In this document: in pieces, positions 35,616 through 45,537 of the stretch | How positions within the stretch are numbered: the stretch's first letter is position 1 | How the letters are laid out: the number at the start of each line of letters is the position of its first letter | NCBI RefSeq assembly: GCF_025960875.1 | Contig: NZ_JAODLR010000005.1 | Location: 186,001 to 250,000, forward strand | Length of the DNA stretch: 64,000 bases | From: Crystallibacter permensis | GTDB lineage: Bacteria > Actinomycetota > Actinomycetes > Actinomycetales > Micrococcaceae | Direction: 5' to 3' | The notes under the pieces: generated by a model | Database searches by the model: none | Told to the model about the DNA's origin: nothing | The model's input: the letters and a program-made list of their open reading frames with translations, nothing else | Made by a program: the position numbers and the translations under genes

Positions 35616-36686
35616 CTAGCGCCGTGCTCCTGCGGGCAGGAAACCGACCTTGTCATACACATCGGCCAGTGTAGCTGAGGCGATTCCGCGGGCCTTTTCA
35701 GCTCCGCGGGCAAGCAGCCGGTCCAGCTCGGCCGGGTCGTCCAGCAGTTCCTGGGCACGGGTCTGGATGGGCGCGAGCCGCTCGACCACGAGTTCAGCGA
35801 GATCCACTTTCAGGTGGCCGTACATCTTGCCCTGGTAATCCGCAACGATCGAGTCGATGCTCTTGCCGCTGAGCGTGGAGTAAATGGTCAGCAGGTTGGA
35901 CACGCCGGGCTTCGCTTCACGGTCGAAGCGGATCTCGGTGCCGTCGTCGGTCACCGCGGACTTGATCTTCTTGGCCGCGGTTTTTGGGTTGTCCAGGATA
36001 TTGATCAGGCCCGCCGGGGAATCGGCCGACTTGGACATCTTGGCGTTCGGGTGCTGCAGATCGTAGATCTTCGCCCCCTCCCTCGGGATCACCGCTTCAG
36101 GAACCACGAAGGTCTCGCCGAAGCGGTGGTTGAAGCGCTGGGCCAGGTTGCGCGCCAGTTCCAGATGCTGGCGCTGGTCTTCGCCGACCGGCACGCCGTA
36201 CGGGCGGTACAGCAGAATGTCCGCGGCCATGAGGACCGGGTAGGCAAACAGGCCCACGCTGGAGTGCTCGGCTCCCGACTTCTGCGACTTGTCCTTGAAC
36301 TGGGTCATCCGGGAGGCCTCGCCGAAACCGGTAATGCAGTTCAACACCCAGGCCAGCTCAGCATGCTCGGGCACATGGGACTGGACGAAAAGGGTGGACT
36401 TCTCGATGTCGATCCCGCCGGCAATGTACTGCGCCACGGTCACCCGCGTGCGCGTGGCCAGCCCGGCCGGGTCATGGTCCACCGTGATGGCATGCATGTC
36501 CGGGACGAAGAAGATCGAATCGTATTCGTCCTGCATGCTGACCCAGTTCACCAGGGCGCCGAGGTAGTTGCCGAGGTGGAGCGAATCCGCCGAGGGCTGC
36601 ATGCCGGAGAGCAGCCGCTTTCGCGAAGTGCTTCCGGCGGCCTGGGTGGTTGCGGCGCTATCGGTGGTCTGGGTTGTGCTGGTCAT
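35616..36686 (-). CDS. trpS: Tryptophanyl-tRNA synthetase
   Basis: Charges tRNA-Trp; class I enzyme, 356 aa. The HIGH-type motif is HLGN (37-40, [18 protein letters not shown]) and the KMSKS loop is intact at 216-220. The ~22-residue Thr/Ser/Ala-rich N terminus is an extension over the usual ~334 aa. The gene follows xth by 15 bp and leads into the 2H ligase and YihY genes, suggesting one transcript. Confidence 0.96.
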   Translation of the reverse strand: MTSTTQTTDSAATTQAAGSTSRKRLLSGMQPSADSLHLGNYLGALVNWVSMQDEYDSIFFVPDMHAITVDHDPAGLATRTRVTVAQYIAGGIDIEKSTLFVQSHVPEHAELAWVLNCITGFGEASRMTQFKDKSQKSGAEHSSVGLFAYPVLMAADILLYRPYGVPVGEDQRQHLELARNLAQRFNHRFGETFVVPEAVIPREGAKIYDLQHPNAKMSKSADSPAGLINILDNPKTAAKKIKSAVTDDGTEIRFDREAKPGVSNLLTIYSTLSGKSIDSIVADYQGKMYGHLKVDLAELVVERLAPIQTRAQELLDDPAELDRLLARGAEKARGIASATLADVYDKVGFLPAGARR

Positions 36687-36701
36687 ATGAGCAGGATCTT
36701 T

Positions 36702-37583
36702 CTAGAAGCGGTAGTCCACTACCAAGGGTGCGTGGTCTGAGAAGCGCGCGTCGTAGGTCTCGGCGCGGTCGACAACGGCGTCGGACGCGAGGGCCGCGAG
36801 CTCCGGGGTGGCCATGTGGTAATCGATGCGCCAACCGGCGTCGTTGTCGAATGCCTGCCCCCGCCACGACCACCAGGTGTACGGACCGGGGACCTCGCCC
36901 GCGAGGGAACGGTGCACGTCCTGCCAGCCGACGTCGTCGCCGAAGAAGCGGTCGAAGTAGGCCCGTTCCTCGGGGAGGAAGCCGGACTTCTTGACGTTGC
37001 CCTTCCAGTTCTTGATGTCCAGGGTGGTGTGGCCGACGTTGAGGTCGCCGACCACCAGCGCGTAGTCCTTGGTGGTCTTCAGCTCCGTGAGGCGGTTGCC
37101 CATGACGTCCAGGAAGCGGAACTTGTCCACCTGCTTCGGGGTGTCCACCTGGCCGGAATGGACGTAAGCGCTGACCACGGTCAGGGTCTTCGTGCCGCCG
37201 TCGGACGGGATCTCGAAGTCCGCTTCGACCCAGCGGCCGGAGGCAACGAAATAGTCGTCGCCGATGTGGTCCCGGGTGGCCACCGGAGCGGTGCGGGAGG
37301 CGATGGCGACGCCGGCACGGCCCTTCGCTTCGGCTTCGGCGTGCAGGATGTGCCAGCCGTCCCCGAGCAGTTCGCGCACAATCGCGTCAGGTGCCCGGAC
37401 TTCCTGCAGGCACAGAATGTCCACATCGCGCTCCGCCAGCCAGGCTTCCATGCCGCGCTTGTAGGCGGCCCTGATGCCATTGACGTTGACGGTGGCGATC
37501 CGTAGTTTTTGCCGTAGTGCGGTGCCTGCTCCGCCTGCTGCAGTACCGGATTCCTGAACGATGCCCTCGGGTGCCAAACTCAC
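36702..37583 (-). CDS. xth: Exodeoxyribonuclease III (AP endonuclease family)
   Basis: DNA-repair enzyme of the ExoIII/APE1 (EEP) family with AP-endonuclease and 3'-exonuclease activity, 293 aa. Conserved blocks: RIATVNVNGIRAAYKRG, ILCLQEVRAPD (metal-binding Glu), VVGDLNVGHTTLDIKN, WRIDYHMATPEL, and the terminal RFSDHAPLVVDY with the catalytic Asp-His. The first ~25 residues are a Gly/Ala-rich extension. GTG at 37583 follows AAGG by 7 nt. Confidence 0.94.
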   Translation of the reverse strand: MSLAPEGIVQESGTAAGGAGTALRQKLRIATVNVNGIRAAYKRGMEAWLAERDVDILCLQEVRAPDAIVRELLGDGWHILHAEAEAKGRAGVAIASRTAPVATRDHIGDDYFVASGRWVEADFEIPSDGGTKTLTVVSAYVHSGQVDTPKQVDKFRFLDVMGNRLTELKTTKDYALVVGDLNVGHTTLDIKNWKGNVKKSGFLPEERAYFDRFFGDDVGWQDVHRSLAGEVPGPYTWWSWRGQAFDNDAGWRIDYHMATPELAALASDAVVDRAETYDARFSDHAPLVVDYRF

Positions 37584-37609
37584 TCGACTACCTTACCCAA
37601 GCCCGCAGC

Positions 37610-38140
37610 TCAGTTGACAACCGTGCCCGTAACCGGACCCTCGCCGTCGTTCTTGCGGATCATGCCGCGGCCGTTGTGGGCGGTCACCTCGATGGTATCG
37701 AGCGCGCGCTCCACCATGCCCTCGTCCTTGCCCAGGTAGTCCCGGACGACCTTGGCCTGGACCTGGACGATCTTGAAGCTGTGGTCCAGCTTCTCGTCCC
37801 GGACGGCGTTGGCCCTGGCCACCTGCTCCTCCACCACGGCGGTGCCGCCGGCGGTGCCCTGCGGCATCTGCTGGGCCGCGAAGTCTGCCTGGGCCGTGGC
37901 GAACTTCTCCTTGGCCTTCTTGGTGGCACCCCGGACGCTGAACACCACGAAGGCAGCCAACAGCAGCCAGCCGAGCGCGATGATGGCCACAATCCAGCCG
38001 ATCACATCGTTCTGGTTGGCGGCGAAAACGACGGCGAAAAGAAAGACCAGCACCATGACGGCGATGCCGAGGTTGCCCGCCTTGAACGGTAGGACGCGGT
38101 TGGCAGAGGTGTTGGCTGAGGGGTTCCCAAGGGATTGCAT
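37610..38140 (-). CDS. Conserved small membrane protein, unknown function
   Basis: I do not recognise a named family. The 176-aa protein has two adjacent membrane helices (IAVMVLVFLFAVVFAA; IGWIVAIIALGWLLLAAFVVF). A predicted helical, charged cytoplasmic segment (ATKKAKEKFATAQADFAAQQ) and a C-terminal domain ending in Gly/Val follow. The ATG at 38140 gives a sensible N terminus. It is upstream of xth on the same strand with a 26-bp gap and could be co-transcribed. Confidence 0.75.
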   Translation of the reverse strand: MQSLGNPSANTSANRVLPFKAGNLGIAVMVLVFLFAVVFAANQNDVIGWIVAIIALGWLLLAAFVVFSVRGATKKAKEKFATAQADFAAQQMPQGTAGGTAVVEEQVARANAVRDEKLDHSFKIVQVQAKVVRDYLGKDEGMVERALDTIEVTAHNGRGMIRKNDGEGPVTGTVVN

Positions 38141-38273
38141 GGACTTATTGTCTCAAATCCTTCCCCAGCGCGCGGGCTGCTTCCACCGCAGGCGAACGAT
38201 CCGCCCCGGCCCGTGTACGAGGTCCCCTCTTAGCCCGACGTCAGACCGTCTCTCATCCGTTCACCAGACAGCG

Positions 38274-38633
38274 TTACCAGAGCACCAGGCAGAAGGGATG
38301 GCCAGCCGGATCCAGATAGACCCGGAAGGTTTTCGTGCCCGCCTCCATGCTGGTGGCGCCGAGCTTGAGGGCAAGTTCTTCAGCAATGTCCAGGTCCTTG
38401 ACCCGCACGTCGACGTGCATCTGCTGCGGGTGCTCGCTGCCGGGCCACTGCGGCGGCACGTAGTCCTCCACCTTTTGGAAATCGATACCGGGGCGGCCCG
38501 TCCCGTCGCCGATGCTGATCCAGCCGTCCTCGTCGTGCTGGATGCGGATCATGCCCAACAACTGTTCGTAGAACGTGGCCAGGGAATCCGGATCCGGACA
38601 ATCTATGACCAGCGACTGCCATGTGCCTATCAT
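38274..38633 (-). CDS. VOC-family (glyoxalase-like) protein
   Basis: Single-module vicinal oxygen chelate protein, 119 aa, beta-alpha-beta-beta-beta type. The opening QSLVIDCPDPDSLATFYEQLLG and the closing YLDPAGHPFCLVLW are typical of the actinobacterial glyoxalase-like group; the function is unknown. The ATG at 38633 is decided by AGGAG 6 nt upstream; the frame extends to 38666 without support. Confidence 0.85.
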   Translation of the reverse strand: MIGTWQSLVIDCPDPDSLATFYEQLLGMIRIQHDEDGWISIGDGTGRPGIDFQKVEDYVPPQWPGSEHPQQMHVDVRVKDLDIAEELALKLGATSMEAGTKTFRVYLDPAGHPFCLVLW

Positions 38634-38745
38634 CGCCAACTCCTGAACTTGGTTCACGCGTTTCACGGGGCACTTTCCATCATGACCTGCACCGGGAGGA
38701 GCTGGCTACCGCAGCTGGCCTGCCGAACGGATAAGAAGCCCTCGT

Positions 38746-39597
38746 TTACTTCAGGAACAGCTTCCGCAGCCTCGCGGTGGTCAGGATCAAGCCGAGCACG
38801 ATCATGACCAGGTAGTAAAGCACGTGGATGCCGGTGGCGGCGGTAAAAGTGCCGACGCTGAGCTGGCGCAGCAGTTCCACTCCGTGCCACAGCGGCAGCG
38901 CCTGGATCACCCACTGGATGGCCTGCGGGTAGACGGACAGCGGGTAGAACGTCGCGCTGAACAGGAACATCGGCAGCATGATGAAGTTGATCCAGTCCAT
39001 CTGCTGGAAGGTCTTCATGAAGCTGGTGATGCCCATCCCGAAGGACGCGAAACCAAAAGCAATAACCACCGACGCCGGAATCATCAGCAGCGCCCAGGGC
39101 GTGGTAATCAAGCCCATCACCCCCATGATGGCGGTGAAACCGGTGGCGTAGAGGGCGCCGCGGAGCAGGGCCAGCGTGATCTCGCCGAGCGCCACGTCCA
39201 GCGGGCCCAGCGAGGTGTAGAGCATGCCCTGGTACAGCTTGGCGAAGTTCAGCTTGAAGAACACGTTCCAGGTGGAGTCGTATACCGCGCCGTTCATCGC
39301 AGAGACGGCCAGCAGCGCCGGGGCGATATAGGCGATGTAGCCGATCTCCTGGCCGCCCGGGCCTTCCACGGTTCCGATCAACGAGCCGAGCCCGATGCCC
39401 ATGGCAATGAGAAAGAGCACCGGCTCCACAAAACCGCTGGCCATGATGGCCCAGTTGCTGCCCCACGTCGCCTTCAGACCACGTGCGACGACGGCACGTA
39501 CGTTTCCCGAGTACAGGGAACCGAAGGGGCGGCCGGACGGCAGGAGCCGGAACTGGTCGCCGGAGGAAGTTTGGCCGCTGCCGGCGATCCGGCTCAT
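38746..39597 (-). CDS. ABC-2 type exporter permease (NodJ-like), second
   Basis: Membrane subunit, 283 aa, six helices, of an ABC-2 exporter of the NodJ/DrrB kind. Recognisable family stretches are SGFVEPVLFLIAMGIGLGSL and MLPMFLFSATFYPLSVYPQ (the FxPxxxxP-type NodJ signature). The ATG at 39597 overlaps the stop of the preceding permease by 4 bp. The substrate is unknown; NodIJ exports lipo-oligosaccharides, DrrAB drugs. Confidence 0.87.
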   Translation of the reverse strand: MSRIAGSGQTSSGDQFRLLPSGRPFGSLYSGNVRAVVARGLKATWGSNWAIMASGFVEPVLFLIAMGIGLGSLIGTVEGPGGQEIGYIAYIAPALLAVSAMNGAVYDSTWNVFFKLNFAKLYQGMLYTSLGPLDVALGEITLALLRGALYATGFTAIMGVMGLITTPWALLMIPASVVIAFGFASFGMGITSFMKTFQQMDWINFIMLPMFLFSATFYPLSVYPQAIQWVIQALPLWHGVELLRQLSVGTFTAATGIHVLYYLVMIVLGLILTTARLRKLFLK

Positions 39598-40542
39598 TTG
39601 CCCAGCCTCCGTTCGTAGATCCGTTGGGCGAAGACCCAGCCCGCCAGTGCCAGCACCGCCAGGTACAGCACGTGGGTGATGGTCAGCCAGACCGGTTCCT
39701 CGTATCCGTAACTGAGCACCCGGCCAAGTTCGGCGGAATGCCACAGTGGGGAAACCCAGCCGATCCACTGCACAGCCCACGGCATGGAGGCCAGCGGGAA
39801 GAAGGTGCCGGAGAACAGGAACAGCGGCATGACGATGAACCGCTGGACCATGGCAAACTGCCCGCGGTCCTCCGTGATGCTGGCGGCGTAGGCCATCAGC
39901 GGCAGCCCGAAGGCCATTCCGCCTAGGGCAGCCGTGAAGATCATGATCCAGCCGGTCGATTCGGGCACGGCCCCGAACAGCAGCAGGAACGCGAAGTAGA
40001 TTCCGGTGGTCAGCAGCAGCCGGAAGGAAACCCCCAGCGCGTGGCCGTTGACCAACTGATGGCTGCCCAACGGGGAGGCGTTGGGCCCGTAGTAGGTCCG
40101 CCGCCATTTGAAGCCCGACATCACGGGATAGGTGTTCTCCTCACTCGCCACCATGATGCCGGCCGTGGCCAGCAGTGCCGGGGCCACAAAGGTGAGGTAG
40201 GAAACCGCGGCGCCGTTGCCGGCGTCGAGCGTTGCATTGGTGTTGGCATCGACCAGGGAGGCCAGTCCGATGCCCATGGCATACAGGTAGACCAACGGCA
40301 TGCCCACGGCCGTCATGGCCACCGTCCAGCCGTAGCCGCGCATGGTGCGGATCCAGTGTTCGGCGAAGTAGAGAGAACCGTATTTCCGGGCCTTCGCCGC
40401 GGACTGCTCGGGAGTCAGGGGAACGCGGAGGGACAGCAGCGGTGTGGCCGCGTCTGCCTCCCGCGCGCTGGCGGATCCCGGGGACGGGGTGGGCCCGGGA
40501 TGGGCGGACCCGTGCTCCGCGGACCCGTGCTGGAGGTGGTTC

Positions 40543-40550
<8 letters not shown>
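39594..40550 (-). CDS. ABC-2 type exporter permease (NodJ-like), first
   Basis: Membrane subunit, 318 aa, with six helices after an ~80-residue hydrophilic N terminus that is His/Gly/Ser/Pro-rich (HLQHGSAEHGSAHPG). It is homologous to the next gene; shared features are the AMGIGLASLVD and FSGTFFPLASMPW segments. The two permeases probably form a heterodimer. The start overlaps the ATPase stop by 8 bp. Confidence 0.87.
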
Positions 40551-41496
<946 letters not shown>

Positions 41497-41518
41497 ATCA
41501 CAAGCCTAATCGAGTTCA

Positions 41519-41540
41519 GTGATTGAGCAAAGTCAATCAC
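41519..41540. promoter_or_regulatory. Inverted repeat at the promoter of the NodIJ-like ABC operon
   Basis: Perfect 8-bp arms GTGATTGA-N6-TCAATCAC. On the minus strand one arm contains TTGACT (41536-41531), a good -35 hexamer. The repeat therefore covers the likely promoter of the ABC genes and looks like a dimeric repressor's operator. It is also 12 bp past the LysR gene end, so a weak terminator is possible. Confidence 0.45.
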
Positions 41541-41551
41541 CCCGAGCCGGG

Positions 41552-42472
41552 TCAGGCCGGCGGCAGATTGCGGGCATTCCGGGCGGCGCTCGCGGCGAAG
41601 GTGACCATTGCCTCCGCACGGTCCGTCAGCCGGATGGCTTCGGGCCAGACCATCTTCACCCCCACCGGCTTCACCGCCGGCGCGATCGGCTTGGGCACCA
41701 CCGGCAGCCCCTCGTAGGACGAATCGATCGCCGGCCGCTGCACCAGCACCGAATACCCGACGCCGCGGCCCACCAGCGAACGCGTGAGCTCGAAGTCCGT
41801 GGTGCGGTAGCGGATGACGGGGCTGACGCCCGCCTGCTCGAACAGCGTCATGGTGTGGTGGCTGCTCGGCGGGGCATCCAGCAGGATCATCGGGTCCTCG
41901 GCCAACTCCTGCAGCGAAACCTCCGGCCGTTCCGCCAGCCGATGGGATTGCGGCAGCAGCACGTAGCCCCGCACATCGTAAAGCCGGACCGAACCCAGCC
42001 CGGGACGCAGGTCCATGTCGTACACGATGGCCAGGTCCAGCTCACCGGCGAAGAGCCGCTCCTGGATCCGGTCCTGCGGGCCTTCGACGAAGTCCAGTTG
42101 CACCTTCGGATGGTTCACGGTGAAGCCCTCGATCAGCACCGGCAGGATGGTCGGCGCCACGGTGGCATAACAGCCGATCACCAGCGGGCCGGCCAGCTCC
42201 CGTCCGCCGCTGCTGGCGTTGAGCTCCAACTCCTCGGCCGAGCGCAGAAGTTCCGCGGCCTGCATGTAGAGGTACGTTCCGGCCGGCGTCAGCGAAACCC
42301 CGTGGGCCTTGCGCCGGACCGTCAGCTGCGTCTTGAAGATTCTTTCCAGCTCGGTCACCGCTGCCGCGACAGCGGTCTGGGACACGTGCAGCTTCGCCGC
42401 GGCCGCGGAAATGGTTCCTGCTTCCGCCACGGCAGCAAAGTAGGAGAGTTGCCTGAGCGTGTAGCGCGCCAC
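41552..42472 (-). CDS. LysR-family regulator, divergent from the P450 genes
   Basis: DNA-binding activator/repressor of ~306 aa. The N-terminal winged helix (YTLRQLSYFAAVAEAGTISAA split before LHVSQTAVAAAVTELE) and C-terminal effector domain are normal. GTG at 42472 (MARYTLRQL) is chosen because AGGAGG is 4 nt upstream; the ATG one codon earlier is only 1 nt from it. It is clearly paralogous to the LysR at 45.5-46.4 kb: both have CVRRKA/TVRRKA-x-G-x2-L-TPAG, LDxAIVYDMxLxPG and VGRGxGY. It is divergent from the P450 gene, so it likely regulates it. Confidence 0.9.
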   Translation of the reverse strand: MARYTLRQLSYFAAVAEAGTISAAAAKLHVSQTAVAAAVTELERIFKTQLTVRRKAHGVSLTPAGTYLYMQAAELLRSAEELELNASSGGRELAGPLVIGCYATVAPTILPVLIEGFTVNHPKVQLDFVEGPQDRIQERLFAGELDLAIVYDMDLRPGLGSVRLYDVRGYVLLPQSHRLAERPEVSLQELAEDPMILLDAPPSSHHTMTLFEQAGVSPVIRYRTTDFELTRSLVGRGVGYSVLVQRPAIDSSYEGLPVVPKPIAPAVKPVGVKMVWPEAIRLTDRAEAMVTFAASAARNARNLPPA

Positions 42473-42499
42473 CATTCCTCCTATCCCCCGCTTTTCTGC

Positions 42500-42529
42500 G
42501 GATAAAGCAACCATTTATGAACTTTACCC
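42500..42529. promoter_or_regulatory. Putative LysR operator in the P450/LysR intergenic region
   Basis: Contains TGAACTTTACC (42518-42528), which recurs as TGAAGTTTACC upstream of the MHS transporter. GGATAAAG (42500-42507) and CTTTACCC (42522-42529) form an inverted repeat matching at 7 of 8 positions. The shared motif begins 46 bp upstream of the LysR start, a usual place for an autoregulatory LysR site. Confidence 0.5.
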
Positions 42530-42611
42530 GGGGATATGACTCCTGCCACACTCGAATGAAAGACAGCTCACCTATCGTGCCGGTCCGACCGGCAGCAACA
42601 AGGAGTGGACG

Positions 42612-43811
42612 ATGACTGCCGAAGCCATTGCAGCCCGCCCGGTGCCCACCGCGGACTGGGTGACCATCGAGGATCTCTACCGCAACCCCTTCCCGATCTA
42701 CCGGAAGATGCGGTCCGAGGCGCCGGTCCATTGGGTGCCGGCCGTGAACCGCTACATGGTCACCAGCTACGAGGCCTGCCACACGGTTGAGAATGACCAG
42801 GAAATCTTCTCAGCGGACGAGACCAACTCGCTGATGAAGCGCGCCATGGGCCACTCGATGCTCCGCAAGGATGATCCGGAGCACGACGTCGACCGCAAGT
42901 CCTATGGCTCAGTGCTGCGGCCGAAGGCGATCAAGGAGCACTGGAACGCGATCTTCCAGGCCAACCACGAGAAGTACCTTGCCGGCCTCAAGGCCGCCGG
43001 CCCGGGCGCGGACCTGATCTGGGAGTACGCCGCTCCGTACGCCGCGGAAAACCTGCGCCTGGTCATGGGCTTCCACAACGCCACGCAGGAAGACATGCAG
43101 CGCTGGTCGCAGACAATGATCAACGGCACCGGCAACTACGCCGATGACCCCGACGTCTGGGCCGCCTCGGAAAAGTCCTACAACGAGGTCGACGACGCGA
43201 TCGACGAAATCCTGCCGTACCTGCGCAAGAACCCGGATTCCAGTCTGCTCTCCGGCATGACCAGCATGCCGATCCCGCTGGAGGCCATCCGGGCCAACAT
43301 GAAGATGACCATCGGCGGCGGCCTGAACGAACCGCGCGACGTGCTCGGCGTGGCAGTCTGGGCCCTGCTCTCCCATCCGGACCAGCTGGCCCAGGTGCTC
43401 GCAGACCCCGCACTCTATCCCACCGTGTTCGAGGAGTCCGTCCGCTGGGTCGCGCCCATCGGCATGTACCCGCGCGAAACGACGCGCGACACCGTCCTGG
43501 AAGGCGTGCAGCTGCCCAAGGGCGCCCGCCTCGGCGTCGTTGTTGGCGCTGCGAACCGCGACCCGGAGGTCTTCGAGGATCCGGAGAGCTTCAACATCAA
43601 CCGGCCGAAGAAGCCGCATCTGGCCTTCGGCGGCGGCAACCACTATTGCGCCGGCGCGTGGGTGGCCAAGGCCTCCGTGTCGGGGATCGCGCTGCCGCAG
43701 CTCTTCGCTGAACTGCCCAATCTGCGTCTGGATCCGGAACGGCCCGCCGTCGATGCCGGCTGGGTGTTCCGCGGCATGACCGCGCTGCCGGTCCGCTGGG
43801 ACGCGAAGTAA
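42612..43811 (+). CDS. Cytochrome P450 with atypical helix I (Asn-Glu-Pro)
   Basis: Soluble bacterial class I P450, 399 aa. Haem Cys346 lies in AFGGGNHYCAGAW, and the ExxR pair is Glu275/Arg278 (EESVRW). The helix I motif, normally G-G-x-D/E-T, reads GGGLNEPRD (235-243). Asn239 and Glu240 take the places of the P450cam Asp251 and Thr252, so the acid-alcohol pair for O2 activation is missing. The guaiacol O-demethylase GcoA also has Gln-Glu-Pro there, as I recall its sequence, so an aromatic O-demethylase or related oxidase is plausible. The substrate is not provable from sequence. ATG follows AAGGAG. First gene of P450–ferredoxin–reductase. Confidence 0.93.
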   Translation: MTAEAIAARPVPTADWVTIEDLYRNPFPIYRKMRSEAPVHWVPAVNRYMVTSYEACHTVENDQEIFSADETNSLMKRAMGHSMLRKDDPEHDVDRKSYGSVLRPKAIKEHWNAIFQANHEKYLAGLKAAGPGADLIWEYAAPYAAENLRLVMGFHNATQEDMQRWSQTMINGTGNYADDPDVWAASEKSYNEVDDAIDEILPYLRKNPDSSLLSGMTSMPIPLEAIRANMKMTIGGGLNEPRDVLGVAVWALLSHPDQLAQVLADPALYPTVFEESVRWVAPIGMYPRETTRDTVLEGVQLPKGARLGVVVGAANRDPEVFEDPESFNINRPKKPHLAFGGGNHYCAGAWVAKASVSGIALPQLFAELPNLRLDPERPAVDAGWVFRGMTALPVRWDAK

Positions 43812-43858
43812 CCGGCATATCATCAGACCAAACCGTACTTTTCGAGAAGGAACTTCCA

Positions 43859-44185
43859 ATGGCTAAAGTCAGCTTCCACCACAATGACGGCAATGTAGAC
43901 GTGCTCGAGGTTGATCCGGGCACCTCGCTGATGCGCGCGGCCGTGACCAACGGCGTTGCCGGGATCGTCGGCGAATGCGGCGGCCAGGCGATGTGCGCCA
44001 CCTGCCACGTCTACGTCCGCCCGGAGTACCTCGACGGCCTCCCGGAAATCAGCGAGGACGAAGAGGAAATGCTCGAATGCACCGCGGACCCGCGCGATGA
44101 GGACCGCAGCCGGCTGGGCTGCCAGATCAAGGCAGGCGAGGGGTTCGACGAGATCGAGGTCGACGTCCCCGCCAGCCAGATCTAG
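43859..44185 (+). CDS. [2Fe-2S] ferredoxin (putidaredoxin type)
   Basis: Electron carrier of 108 aa between the reductase and the P450. The cluster ligands are Cys40, Cys46, Cys49 and Cys88 (GECGGQAMCATCHVYV and LGCQIK), the C-x5-C-x2-C-x38-C spacing of putidaredoxin/adrenodoxin. An acidic helix (EISEDEEEMLE) would be the docking face. The ATG follows the P450 gene by 47 bp with AAGGAA upstream. Confidence 0.95.
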   Translation: MAKVSFHHNDGNVDVLEVDPGTSLMRAAVTNGVAGIVGECGGQAMCATCHVYVRPEYLDGLPEISEDEEEMLECTADPRDEDRSRLGCQIKAGEGFDEIEVDVPASQI

Positions 44186-44214
44186 GAATTCCGCCACCGC
44201 AGAGAAGGGCCACC

Positions 44215-45525
44215 ATGACCGCCGCACCCAGCACCCCGAGCAACGCGCAGGACCAGCCGAACCCGCAGAATATTGTCATCGTCGGCAACGGGCAGGCCGG
44301 CATCCAGCTGGTCGACTCGCTGCGCAAGGAAGGCTACGCCGGAACCATCACGGTCATCGGCGAGGAAACGCACTTCCCGTACCAGCGCCCGCCGCTGTCC
44401 AAAGACTTCATGGCCGCGGACAAGGAACCGAAGCCGCTGCCGCTGCGCGCGGAAAAGTTCTTCACCGATAACGACGTCGACTCCCGCCTGGGCGTGCAGG
44501 TCACCTCCATCGACCGCGCCGGACATACCGTTGAATTGTCCGACGAATCCAGCATCAGCTACACCACGCTGGTCCTGGCGACCGGCGCCGCCAACCGCGA
44601 ACTCAACGTTCCGGGCAGTGACCTGCAGGGGATCTACGGCCTGCGGACCCTGGCCGACGCCGAAGCCGTCCACGCCCGCCTCGACACGGTGCGGTCCGTC
44701 GTCGTCATCGGGGCCGGTTTCATCGGCCTCGAGTTCGCCGCCGCCGCGCGCAAACGCGGACTGGACGTCACGGTGCTCGAATACGCGGACCGGCCGATGG
44801 CCCGCGCACTGAGCCCCGTGATGGGCAACTGGTTCGCCCAGGCCCACCTGAACATGGGCGTGGACCTGCGCCTGGGCGAAGGGATCGCCTCCTTCACCGG
44901 TGGCGGAAGCGTCGACAGCGAGGGCGGGCACGTGGCGGCCGCGGTCAGCACCACCGGCGAGACCTACCCCGCGGACATGGTCCTGGTGGGCATCGGGGTC
45001 ATCCCCCGCACCGAACTCGCCGAGCAGGCCGGGCTCGCGGTCTCCAACGGCATCACGGTGGACAGCGCCATGCGCACCGACGACGAGGACATCTACGCCC
45101 TGGGCGACTGCGCGAACTACCCCAGCCACCACGCCGAGGCGCGCACCCGGCTCGAGTCAGTGCAGAACGCCACCGACCAGGCCCGGCACACCGCCAAATC
45201 CATCCTTGACACCCACGACGCCGGCCGCGACTACACGGAGCTGCCCTGGTTCTGGTCCACCCAGGGCGACCTGCGGCTGCAGATCGCCGGCATTGCCCAC
45301 CCGGACGACGAAACCGTCCTGCGCGGCAACCCGGACAACGGGAAGTTCTCCGTCTTCTGCTTCCGCAATGGCCGCCTCGCCGCCGTGGAATCGGTGAACC
45401 AGCCCGCCGACCACATGGCCGCCCGCCGGATCCTCGCCCAGGAACGAAACCTCACCCCGGAACAGGCGGCGGACCTGGAGTTCGACTTCAAGGCCTACTC
45501 CAAGGCTGCCGCGGCAGGCGTGTAG
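44215..45525 (+). CDS. NAD(P)H:ferredoxin reductase (FAD, putidaredoxin reductase type)
   Basis: Transfers electrons from NAD(P)H to the ferredoxin; 436 aa. FAD motif IVIVGNGQAGIQL (G24-x-G-x2-G29), NAD(P) motif VVVIGAGFIGLEFA (G166-x-G-x2-G171), and the second FAD motif IYALGDCANYP (Asp297). The C-terminal reductase domain with PWFWSTQGDLRLQIAG is typical of P450/dioxygenase reductases. The ATG has GAGAAGG upstream. Third gene of the P450 operon; it ends 13 bp from the convergent LysR gene. Confidence 0.95.
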   Translation: MTAAPSTPSNAQDQPNPQNIVIVGNGQAGIQLVDSLRKEGYAGTITVIGEETHFPYQRPPLSKDFMAADKEPKPLPLRAEKFFTDNDVDSRLGVQVTSIDRAGHTVELSDESSISYTTLVLATGAANRELNVPGSDLQGIYGLRTLADAEAVHARLDTVRSVVVIGAGFIGLEFAAAARKRGLDVTVLEYADRPMARALSPVMGNWFAQAHLNMGVDLRLGEGIASFTGGGSVDSEGGHVAAAVSTTGETYPADMVLVGIGVIPRTELAEQAGLAVSNGITVDSAMRTDDEDIYALGDCANYPSHHAEARTRLESVQNATDQARHTAKSILDTHDAGRDYTELPWFWSTQGDLRLQIAGIAHPDDETVLRGNPDNGKFSVFCFRNGRLAAVESVNQPADHMAARRILAQERNLTPEQAADLEFDFKAYSKAAAAGV

Positions 45526-45537
45526 CGGGTTTAGTTC

